Position numbers and translations under genes: made by a program. A stretch of 64,000 nucleotides of DNA from Branchiostoma floridae (taxonomy: Eukaryota; Chordata; Leptocardii; Amphioxiformes; Branchiostomatidae): NCBI RefSeq assembly GCF_000003815.2, contig NW_023365734.1, positions 297,647 through 361,646 of the forward strand, written 5' to 3'. This document shows positions 44,706-55,600 of this stretch, piece after piece. The first letter of the stretch is position 1. The number at the start of each line of letters is the position of its first letter. The notes beneath the pieces were generated by a model, which was given only the letters and a program-made list of their open reading frames with translations, made no database searches and was not told where the DNA came from.

Positions 44706-44933
44706 ATGTCAAGGCGAGGTCACCACGTACGTGTCAGTAGAAAGGGAAAGATTTTCTGTCCTATTTTCGGGATTTTTTTACGCAAAATAGGACTTTTTGT
44801 ACGCTCTAACTATAGTGACTCGGTAGCAGAAATGCTGGTCGACATTACTGTTGGAACAGGTTCCATTGAAGAGGGTTTGATTTCTCACGATGGACCACCT
44901 GTGTTGAAGACTCAGTCCGTGAGAGAGAAGTAG
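44706..44933 (+). CDS. Small open frame, unknown, broken in the paralogous copy
   Basis: A 75-codon frame starts MSRRGHHVRVSRK and contains SVAEMLVDITVGTGSIEEGL. The gene A flank has the same text (from 24691) but with TGA at codon 14, after which the frame continues openly to 24927. Between copies most differences in the second half are conservative, yet the DNA around is also similar, so coding is not shown. No family is recognised. It could equally be non-coding duplicated DNA. Confidence 0.25.
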   Translation: MSRRGHHVRVSRKGKIFCPIFGIFLRKIGLFVRSNYSDSVAEMLVDITVGTGSIEEGLISHDGPPVLKTQSVREK

Positions 44934-45912
44934 TCCAACGAGCCGCCATGTTGGACAACTTTGCAATGGATTTGTGATTACGAATGACAATATTATGGCT
45001 AAAAGAAGACTTTTTTTAGAAGACTGGAAGCTTGGGAATGCTAGAAATACTTGTGTTTCTGCATCTGCAGATTCCTGCACACAAAATTAGGTGAGTAACA
45101 TTAGACAGTGTTACATGTATGTGTGCAATATAAGGTAGGGTATTCATGTCAAGTAACGTTTGAGTTTAAAAGAGGCTTCTAGCAAAGGCAATATAGATAT
45201 AGTGAGAGTGATTCCCATGGTCTTAAATGTTCCGATTTGTAACTAGAGTAATCAATATTAAACATTATTTAGAGGATACCGTATAAAAAGTAGCTTAATA
45301 TGTAGATGTTCAATTGTAGAAGTAATATTTTGCTATTCATGTGTTGAAATCTACAATAAACTAGAGGGCAATACACTGACTTTGTCTGCTCCCGGTAATC
45401 TTCATTTTATGATAAATTTACTTAAGATAATAACAGGTTTGCCTTCATAACCTTTCACAACGTTTATAAGCTTATTACTTCTTTACAAAATTCAATCTAC
45501 TGATGGTCATTACAAAGCAGAACAGGAAGTGCGCATGTCCAAATTCACGGTGTAAACATGTCAGCATTCCATTGTTATTTTGCACTCTCCTCTTAAACTA
45601 ATGGTACATTTCTGTTCATCTAAACCATAAACGTCAGCATACCATTTGTCCCCATTTTTATTAGATATGAAAATCTGGAATGTTGTCAACCAACACTGAC
45701 AATACTACAACCATGATAAGTAATCATACCTACATACATGTACAATACCATGTAAGAAAGCTATGATCACATAATTCAAATTAAGACAGCCAGATAGACT
45801 CAATAGCGTCGCACATATTGCATTTTTTTAGGTATTGAACATACAATCCAGTAGCAGCAGCAATAACTCTTGTTCATTGTTGCATCCCCCTCCCTCTCGC
45901 CCGGTTGTGTGC

Positions 45913-47299
45913 CTAAGTTGCCCGGTCTGTAGTGACGTGATAGTTCTCTATGACGCAGCCCACATAGATCTTCAGGCCTGTGTTACTGGCACCAGACTGG
46001 TCATCACGTGCACTTTCTGGTACAGACTCTGGAGGGGTTAAGACAAAAAACACAAATCAGTGGCAGTGATATCCAGTGCAGCTTAGAGTATGAATATCTC
46101 AGGAGTACTGGGTCTTTACACTTGACTTACACTTCATGAACTTGCCTCGAATCATCCCTGTTGTCCTGTTAAGATTCAACTGATGAAATCTAACAGTTTT
46201 ACATATCATGGCTGACAGACAGTGTAACAGTAAAATGCCTACCTCTGTTTCCTGTAATATGGTATGTCCTGTTGACACAACCCCAGTAGACTGTACGTCC
46301 AACATGACTGTGCTTGGCTTCGTCCACTTCCGTGGGCGGGGGTGGCGACTCGTCCTCTGAAATAGAATTGAGTAGCATGTAATTGTTGGGCTAAAATTCG
46401 ACAGTAATGTAGGGAAACAAAGAAAGACGGCATAGTTCATGTTTCACACCCAAACCTCCATAGAATGAAATAAATCTTACGTTACAATTGACTCGGCTTA
46501 GTGGTAACCCTATCCCTGTATTACCTGTACTGGCGGCACAAAGGTCTTTATTTACACACGGAGAGTTTCATGAGAGTCAATAGCCTACAAACGTGGTACA
46601 ACTCGTACAACAGTCAGCCATGGAGGCTGTGGTTTGTACACAGCTTGTAACTTGGTTTTTTGTCTTTCCACTTATTATTCATCGTTGGTCATGTTGACAT
46701 CTGAGTTATACATACACAGTAGGTTTATGAGTTGTGTTAAGTTAAATGCTGTGGCTATTGCTTATTTCTAACACGAATATACTATTAACACGTACATGTA
46801 TTAATATGAAAGTTGTCAACAACATTAGCTGACGGTCACCTACTAAACTGAGAAGTCGACGGATTCGCAGTTATAAAAGTCAAGAAGTATGAGCAATGTC
46901 TATACTGTACATAAGCATGGAACGTTTACTTACTTGTACTATTTGAAAAAAAAATACTATATGATACACATTGATATTATAAAGCAACCTCTGAAAAATG
47001 AGCCATGTATATACATTATACTTATAGTATCAGCGATATTCCAGTGAATGACTTTGTCACAAAGAAACCGGCACGGGTTTGAGATAATGTCAAGTAGAGA
47101 TGATCTTAACGACAGACGGCAATGATTCTACCACTAAGTATCCATAGTATTAATCTTAACTTAGTCAATCTTACGTGGTCCCGATGTAGTCTGATGCATT
47201 AAAAAACTCACCTGTATTGGGTTTGGTGCGCAGCCTTTTGTAATGTCTATACATGTCCACGACTTGTGCCCCCAGCCGAATGAACCTCAAAAAGCTCAT
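45913..47299 (-). CDS. Small three-exon gene, unknown, duplicated motif
   Basis: On the - strand: exon 1 47212-47299 (MSFLRFIRLGAQVVDMYRHY), exon 2 46243-46356 (EDESPPPPTEVDEAK, then VYWGCVNRTYHITGNR), exon 3 45913-46028 (ending IYVGCVIENYHVTTDRAT and a stop). Phases are 1 and 1, donors GT and acceptors AG. The product is about 105 residues. The two later exons each end in a similar 16-residue motif (YxGCVxxxYHxTxxR), so they look like a duplicated module. An AT-rich 'tatatacaaatatattt' box lies about 50-60 bp upstream of the ATG on the - strand. No known family is recognised. The copy at 26118-27147 has lost exon 3. Confidence 0.65.
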
Positions 47300-47519
47300 G
47301 TTGTCTCCAGCCTTTGCGTTTTACCGAATGCTAGTTCCCCGTGCCGATAAATATATTTGTATATACTGCGCGACTGAGCGTAGGTCACGTGACAGGTGGG
47401 CTCTGAAGATCAGGTTCACCACGGAGGGGTATGTGGAATCACAGCGGTGTTGTTGCAGACATTTGCAAGCAGTTTTCAAATACACTGGTTATTGAAAATA
47501 TTATGAAGAGTCTTAAACT

Positions 47520-47985
47520 TGTCCTTGATTAACACATCGTAATGTTTGTCATAGAACGGAACCATCTTATACCTAAGAAATAAAACTTCAGTCCCCATTC
47601 TCGAGGAAAGTGGCACGAACCAATCCTGACTGAAAGGGGGAAGTCCCTTCAGTACAACCCAGTCCTCCCAGCATAGCTGTTGTACATTATTCCGAGCCTC
47701 AAAACGCAGCTCTTGTACACAACTCCGCGGGCTCAAGCGTGTCGGTAGTGAAAAGACGGATGTTTACACTCTGTCAAAGAAGATTTCGTCGTTTTGCCGG
47801 GCAGTTCATTAGCATGCATATGATGTCATCACATACGTTTGTACAATGTCAGGTAAGTAACATTATGCGCAGGACTTGGGGTTTGGGGCTTCTGATGACA
47901 AATCAACCTCTTGGTGAATAAAAGCATATATAATACACCTCAAAATATCCCTCGATAGTTCGTTATATGTATGACTGGATATGTA

Positions 47986-48047
<62 letters not shown>

Positions 48048-48650
48048 TTCGGATATGTATACGTACTTCTGACACATGATAGTTTTGGCGAAAGAATCTG
48101 CACGGAATTGTTTTGAAATTATGAGATACTGCCTTTGTCATAACTCTTGTGAGTCAGTTTATCCAGCCGTGTGGCTGGTCTAGGCTACGAAAATATATTT
48201 TATCCATCTTTTAAATGACATTGAGATCAGACGAAGTTATGGTATATTTGTACCAAACAATTACATGTGAGGGTGCTTGCTTGTACGAAAGCAACCTTCC
48301 CAGCATAGCTGTTGTACAGATATGGAAGCTATTGTACACAAGGGGCTGAGTCCAGAGAACAGACACAATACACTGCAGGTTATGTTTACACACTCTCGGG
48401 GCAACGGAGTCTTTCAGCACTATTGTTCACTAGGTCGTTATGATGATGTCACGATCATGTTGATGTTATACGGTAGGGAAGACCGTTGTTTACGATCGAG
48501 GGTCTACTGATCTTATACACGTTTCTGCGACAAAATGTTGAAAGATTGACAGCGCCACACTAAAACTACGGCAAAGCACCAGGTCAAGGCAACATTATAA
48601 CCAAGTAGCGCTTTATTCTGCTAAAAAGCCTGCCTTACAACCACATTGGC
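47520..48650. repeat. Duplicated flank block, copy 3 of 3
   Basis: This has the same order of landmarks as 27440-28520, with two hairpin/'gttgtaca' repeats. Its intact match beyond 48650 ('cactggcaggcaagaagaag'-type text) continues to about 48780, as in copy 1. There is no gene. Open frames here arise from the repeat itself. Confidence 0.7.
47987..48044. repeat. (TA)n microsatellite
   Basis: About 29 uninterrupted TA units. The gene A flank has only short 'tatatgtatgtctggatac' text at this place. Confidence 0.97.
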
Positions 48651-48799
48651 AGGCAAGAAGAAGCATACTGGATGTGTACAACTGTAACTCTCCTACGGTA
48701 AGATTTGTATATCGACTGTACAGCCGGAACTGTGCTTCCAGGTGTGCTTCCATCCAGACCACGTGCTGCCCATAGGAGCGTGAGGAGGGTGGAACTACT

Positions 48800-50272
48800 G
48801 AGGTCAAAGGTAAGGTTACACCTGGCTGGCAGCCAAATGTTTTTCAGGTGGGAACTGGAGGACCTTGGGCGGGGTTTGTGTAAACACAACTAGCTTTGAT
48901 AGGGTGGAGAATTCTGACGAATCAAAGTACAGACTTGCTGTACCGTTCCGCCAAGCACGTACTGCAAAGTTGGCGCTTGTGTCAGCTCTGAGTCCATGTT
49001 CTCCAAGCAGAGGTTAGGCTCCGCTTGTTTTTTGGAACGAGAGAGAGAGAGAGAGAAAGGTCACGAAGAAAACGACACAAAATAGAAAGTCTGACAAAAA
49101 ATGCAAAAAAAAAACGTTCAAAAAGAGCAGGAGCCGTAACTCTGTTTGGAGAGTATCTTGAAGTCTGTAGAGAGGTCTGAACATGGAGCAAACTGTGATG
49201 GAATATATATTTACTAAACTATGCTACCCTACATCAAACCCGTAAGTTTAACTGCAGTACCATAGCAAGCCGCTAGATAGCCCCAAATCTAAAAGTTTCA
49301 AGGTACCTTCCGGGTTTGATGTACGTCTCATCAAGACCAACCCACAAATATTGAGACAATCCATCCAGGTCTTCTGAGCTTATGCTGGTCGACTACACAC
49401 ATACATACATACATACTTACACACACACAGACGCAACGGAAAACAACATTCTAGCGAATGTAATTATCAAAGTTACATTAGAATAGACTGTATATTTCAG
49501 TACATACTGTTCTTTAAACCGTTTTACTGTTAAGTATCGCTGTCGGATTGTCACGCTCTACACCAGGGGAAAGGAGAAAGGAAGAGGGGACCCGGAGTTA
49601 CCGATACCTTCAAGGCCAACTCCAGACGGGAACGGAAAACAAACTCGAGCCGAGACGTGTGAACTGGTGTTTAGATCCAGGACTACACAGTGTTGGGTAT
49701 CGTACAGGCGGTACGGTGTGTTTATAACCTGTTTGTTTAGAAAATCATCTCTATTGACGACGATATGTTAAAGAAGAAAGGCATCAGCGTTTTCAACAAC
49801 TAAGATTGACTGCTACAGTGAATGTATTTCATTATGGAGCGTGAAAGCAATAAACACAAAATGATACATTGCCATATATGGACAGTGGTATTTAGAAAAG
49901 TTGATATAAAGATTTTTCACCTGAGTTATTGTTTGTTGTTACCTGCGTGAAACAGGTGCAAATACCACACCTGCATGTGTGAATGGATAGAGCTGTGCTT
50001 GGGGAAGACAGAACCTAGTGTCTGGTTCGGTCATCCAAGATGGAGGTGATTTGTTGAAAGAATTTCTAAGTAGCATGTCATCGATGATATACAGCAAAAT
50101 TTAATCCACACACAAAACCACTACTGTAACGTTAACAGTCTATAACAGTGTCTCAGGAAATACAGCACCCCAACTCCCCAAACGCACACCTTGAGTTGAA
50201 TTTCAGCACATAAACATTTACTGACATTCGGACGCCGGTTATAACACTCTCACACTCACGGCACGGCCTTAC
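48800..50272. other. Region between the flank block and the signal-peptide exon
   Basis: It contains a (GA)n run near 49040, an (ACAT)n/(AC)n run near 49400 and a purine-rich stretch near 49565. I found no exon with both a kept frame and splice sites. Further exons of the - strand signal-peptide gene could lie here or further left. Confidence 0.5.
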
Positions 50273-50363
50273 CTTCCTGTCCCCGGCACACCGCCCAAAC
50301 CGCCGCCAACACGGCCAGCCAGGCCCCGGTCCACACACACACAGACCCCGTTATCCTCTTCAT
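50273..50363 (-). CDS. Signal-peptide first exon of a - strand gene
   Basis: Read on the - strand from 50363: MKRITGSVCVWTGAWLAVLA and on to CRGQE, then a donor GTAAGG. The 30 residues have a basic start, a hydrophobic core of about 14 residues and small residues before CRGQE, a clear secretory signal. The exon ends in phase 1 and lies in GC-rich, promoter-like DNA. The next exon is not identified. The phase would fit exon 2 of the small gene at 46243-46356, but 4 kb lie between, and that gene has its own first exon. Confidence 0.55.
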
Positions 50364-51150
50364 CCCACCGGGTCCACTCCAGCCGCTCCCTCGGTGTCCA
50401 AACGCACCCTGCCCGCCACCAACACTCACACGTCCCGCCTCACCGACCGGCTGGCTGAATTCCAAACCGCAGATTCCGCGCGGTTCTGGCGCGAATCAAA
50501 TCCTCACTCCTGAAAAGGCGCGAGTTTCTCTCAGAAGCTACAAAAGTGTCGTCTGCAAACCGAGGCTCCGGTTTATCCACCCCGCTGCCCTGCCAAGGTT
50601 TTCTGGTGGCTCAAGTATTCTGAAGACAGCTCCTATTAAAAACCGGAACGCTGACGACTCAATATCCCAGCTCGCGGAGAAAACCTTCCGTAAAACCACT
50701 GAAGGTCTGAAAAAACTGAGAGTCCTGTTCACTAAAAAAAAAACCTGCTGCCTGCTTGGCTTCCCAATCACATAGGGCCAGGGAAACTTCTCTTCAAAAC
50801 AGAGCTGGTCTTTCGTCCTCCTTCTCACTCTCCTTGTGAACCAACAACGACTTTAAGACTAACTTTCACTGTTGCTTAGTACAGGACGCTGAAAAACGGG
50901 AGAGACTTTTGACAACACTGTTTCTTATTCGTATATCTACCTTACCCTGTGTCTTTAAGGAACTGGGCTATTAAGACTCCCTGTGCCAAAAATAGTGCCT
51001 GGCATGACTAGACTGTAGGTAGGAATAGCCGGTCTCAGTACTTGAGATCTGACGTCACTCGGAACAGTCCATCGTTACACAGGGGGATATTGGCTAACAT
51101 GTTTATCATGGATTTGTCATCTCCCTTGTTTTAGCTGGTTCATTGTTTTT

Positions 51151-51170
51151 TACCCCCCCCCCCCCCCCAA
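51151..51170. repeat. Poly(C) tract
   Basis: A run of about 17 C within a short spacer. It marks no gene. Confidence 0.9.
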
Positions 51171-51249
51171 TGTCACTTTAAGTGACAAACATGGAAAAAT
51201 GCATGTGTAGCATAGAAGGCGCATGGAAAAAAGGAACGTCCGTAAGAAT

Positions 51250-52666
51250 GCTGCGTGGTATTACACGATCCTGTTCAGGTTGTAGCCCCTAACTGCAGTT
51301 TAATAGTACCTCGAAAGGTGGTACACAACAACAGTGTACGGATAACTCAGTGTGTTCAGCGGGAGAAAATGCAGAATACAGACTGTACATGTATTTCTAA
51401 TACCTATAGTTAGTTGTGCAAAAAATGGATGAGCACCTTAGATCTATTCGAAAACATTAGTTTTCGACTGAAGAGAGTCCTTTGACAAATGGCTCAAACC
51501 TTTTATAGCTTACACTACGTAACGTTACTAGCGTTTTGTGGAACACCTTCTCTGAGTCACTGAACAGATCATAATGACCCCCAGTCATTGTCAGGAGTTG
51601 ATCGTTGAATCTTGAGAATGTTTTTACAAAATCTCAAGATTTCCTGGAAAATATCAAGATCGTTTTCAGTGAACAATCTCAAAGTTCTTTGAAACCATCT
51701 CAACATCGCTGAAAACATTCTAAAGATTGATTGAAAAATCTCGAGATGTTTCAAAAGGTAATCTTGAAATTTATATTAATGTTTGCTAGCTGGTAGTCGA
51801 TCATTTAGTTGATAATGGATGAACTGAATTGATTTGATTCGACGGACGTCGTAAATGAAAAATGTAACGTTTGATTTTAATTTTAGAGTACTTTCTGGCT
51901 TCAATACAAACCAATACATAGAGATTGATGACATCAAAATGTGGGGAATCGTTCAATGTGTGTATTGGGAGTCCATGTATTACATTAGGTTAACAGATAA
52001 CTAAGATATACACAACCCACACTGGGAACAGCTAAGCAACATTAGAGCAAATCGTCATGAGGTCATTCACCCCGTTGCTATGGATTACGTCATCGCGTGC
52101 GCTATGAACCATGGGAGCCCTGCTCGAAACTTCCTTCCCCTTCTCACCTGCGGACGTAACGGACCAGTTCTGTCTTTACGCCTCACCTGGGCGTCTTGAG
52201 ACGTCAGAATTAACAGGCCTCGGCTCTTTGTGAGTTTAAGAATCTTACAGAGATCTTCAGGCCGGGAAAAGGTCGTCAGTCTCTAGCGAGACACATCGGA
52301 AAAGTTCAGGTAAACCCGGAAGTTACAGGTGAGTAACGGTGCACCTGGCAGGTGCAGCAGGATCTGACGTGCAAAGACTATTCTTGGCACAGTTTTCTAG
52401 CACGCCTACGAAAGCTTTTTGTTGAAATTTCTCAGTTTCTATGGCTTTGATATCATTCAAGTGATATTTCACTAATATGTTGTGACCATCGCTGTGAGTG
52501 ATGTATGTTTAGAAAGTTTGTAAATCAACATGTCCAGACTACACTTGTGCGCACTGTAAGGTTACGCATGATTAATAGGAGGTCCCAATCACATTGCGAA
52601 AAAAATGTGAGATATACGGTATAGGGAAGGCGTTAGCGGACATATGTATGCCTAATAGGTTCAGCT
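51250..52666. repeat. Upstream flank of ANK2, duplicated
   Basis: 51250-51440 matches 31590-31780 upstream of the gene B first exon, and 51462-52360 matches 36-960 upstream of ANK1. These are three upstream flanks of one gene family. The shared stretch just before each first exon is 'ggtcagctATGGATG'. No other coding is seen. Confidence 0.7.
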
Positions 52667-55600
52667 ATGGATGGAAGAGAAGAGGAGAGGATGGATGAGG
52701 ACGAAGGTGAGGAGGAGGAGGAGGAGGAAGGGTCCAGGCCATCGGAGGAGGAAGAGGAGTCCATATCGGAGGACGACGAGGTAGAATTAAGTATTTTTGA
52801 GAAGGTAGAATTAAGTATTTTTGAGAAGGTAGAATTAAGTATTTTACATACTAGTAAAAAGTACATTAAGACTGATAAAGATAGAAGCGATGTTAACACA
52901 AAAGTGCCAGAAGATTAACTTTGGACCAAAATGGGATTGAAAATAGAGGAGGTAGGGTAGATGTATTCTTATGATTTTGATTCTATGATGGTTAAACAGG
53001 TATTGAAGGCTTCAATACGTATGAATTAGCGCGTGCTTCGTGTTTTTGAACTGGTCGTCATTATTTTGAATTTATTCAAGATGTGTAGGTATGTTTCATC
53101 TGTACTTTTTTGTATGTTGTAATCTACCTTAAATCTTATATTACATTCAAGCTCCTTTCGTGTTGAAACACCAATTTTTACTGAGTATTTGCTATATTCA
53201 CCGTAACGAGGCAAAATTTAGTGGATAGCTTGGTGTTATAGATGGCATAGGGGTGTCTTGTTAGTCCTCGTCTTAATGACAAAAGAATTACGATGAAGAT
53301 TAAACTATCCGTATACAAACCTTGCACCAGTAGATTCAACAGCTTCTATTCGAAATCAATATCAGTGTAATTCGGTCCGTCTTGTTGCCATACTGGAGAC
53401 CATCTAATACGTTTGACAGATCTAGAAGTAAACAAAACTACAGCCGACAGCCGAATAATACCACTATAAAACTGTGTCAGTTTTACTGACAGCTGGTGCA
53501 GATACAAACGCACTGGACAAGTACAGCACCTTTTTTGTAATATCATACAAGACCCAATTTTGTAGTGGCAAACTTGATAGATACATGAGTACATGGACTA
53601 TTTTAGTGTGCCAGTTTCATAGTTGGTGCAGATACAACGCACGTGACAATATGGCAGGGAGATGGACCGTTATTGTTCAGCTCATGTTTTTGTAACCTTG
53701 TACAAGATCTAAACTTCATATAGATCTTATATCCTTAGTACTTTGCAGCTGCTTTTAACAATTTCACCAATATAAGTATGTTTCATTGTGTCATGAAGAC
53801 TATCAATATCGGGTAATTAATATGTTCATATTCTTGTCATATTGACCATCTGATACGTTTAGAAGCAATGGACTCCCCTACACGAGGCAGCCAAGAATGG
53901 CCTCCACGAAACTGTGTCAGCTTTACTGACAGCTGGTGCAGATGTGAACGCACGTGACAATGAGGTAGGCACATGGACTGTTACTGCACATCGCTGTTTC
54001 CATAGCGTGATGTTGGTTTTCACATTGATCTTGTCAATATGTAGAAGAAGATGAGGCTATCTAAGTGGCTAATAGCAAAGACTTCCAGTGTACCTGTCAG
54101 TTAGGAATGACCAACATGAAACTATGTCAGTTTTATTGACAGCTGGTGCAGATGTGAACGCACGTGACAATGAGGTAGGCACATGGACTGTTACTGCACA
54201 TCGCTGTTTCCATAGCGTGATGTTGGTTTTCACATTGATCTTGTCAATATGTAGAAGAAGATGAGGCTATCTAAGTGGCTAATAGCAAAGACTTCCAGTG
54301 TACCTGTCAGTTAGGAATGACCAACATGAAACTATGTCAGTTTTATTGACAGCTGGTGCAGATGTGAACGCACGGGACAATAAGAGAGAGAGAGAGAGGG
54401 ACCGCCGTTGTTCAGCTCACTGCTTTTATATCATTAACCAAAACTTAATTTTGTCGTGTAGCGGCACACTCAGCAGTTGCCATTAACACTGTCAAATGAT
54501 GGGATACTGACGACTTCTGATACGTTTTACAGCAATGGACTCCTCTACACGCGGCAGCCTTTAATGGCCACAAAGAAACTGTGTCAGCTTTACTGACAGC
54601 TGGTGCAGATGTGAACGCACGGGACGATACGGTAAGGAGATGAGCTGTTGTTGTTCAGCACATGTTTTGTAATATCGTGGTATAGTGGTGCACTTTCTAT
54701 CTGCCACTGCACCAAGAGAAGTATAGTGTCCACCTTGTTACCAAACTGAAGATCATTGATGTTTTGTGTGTTTTATGGAGTCCCCTTTTCATGACATCCT
54801 GGAAGGCCACAATGAAACCGTGTCAGCTTTACTGACAGTTGATGCAGATGTGAACGCACGGGCAGAATTGGTAGGTAAATGGTCGTTCTGGTGCATGGAT
54901 AGGTTATAACGTTAAAACCATCATGAAAATCATTTATCTTCCAGTGGTAGATCTTACAGCTTCTTTAGCCCATGCTATTGAGAATGCGTGAACGTACTTA
55001 GGTTTGTCATATAGATAACCATATGATAAATTTTACAGCAATGGACTCCTCTACACCTGGCAGCCTTAAATGGCCACCAAGAAACTGTGTCAGTTTTACT
55101 GACAGCTGGTGCAGATGTGAACGCACGGAGCGACACGGTAAGGAGACGGACTGTTGTTCAGCTCCTGTTTCTGTAACATTATGACATGTCCAACATTTAC
55201 CATCTTTATTTTGAACATAACATCGTAATGGTAGTCAAATTCCGACGCAAACTGGCCGAATTCGACACAAACTCGTGCTAGTTATCATTGAAAATCCTTG
55301 ACACCTCAAGATTTGAAATGGCGCGGTCGTTATGGGCAAGGATTTGGTCCCAAGTTTGTCGGTCGCGGTCGTGTTGGCCGCATGGTTGTTGTGAAGAGGT
55401 TGCTTAATGCTTACGTCAACGGGGAAAATTTTCGGGACCGAGAAACATCGGTCGTAGTGGCCAGGTGGTCGCTAAGAAGAGGTGCTCGCTTGGGCATTTT
55501 TTTTTGCCATCCCTGGACGGGGGGGGGGGGGGGTTGGGGGTTGGGGTCGGGGGTTGGGGGGCTTTTTAGGCCCGCCCCTTCTGACACTTGTAACTCTAAA

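Noticed and set aside
47863-48141. - strand frame with a long YIYI run
   Set aside because: It is a translation of the (TA)n microsatellite and is not kept in the paralogous flanks.
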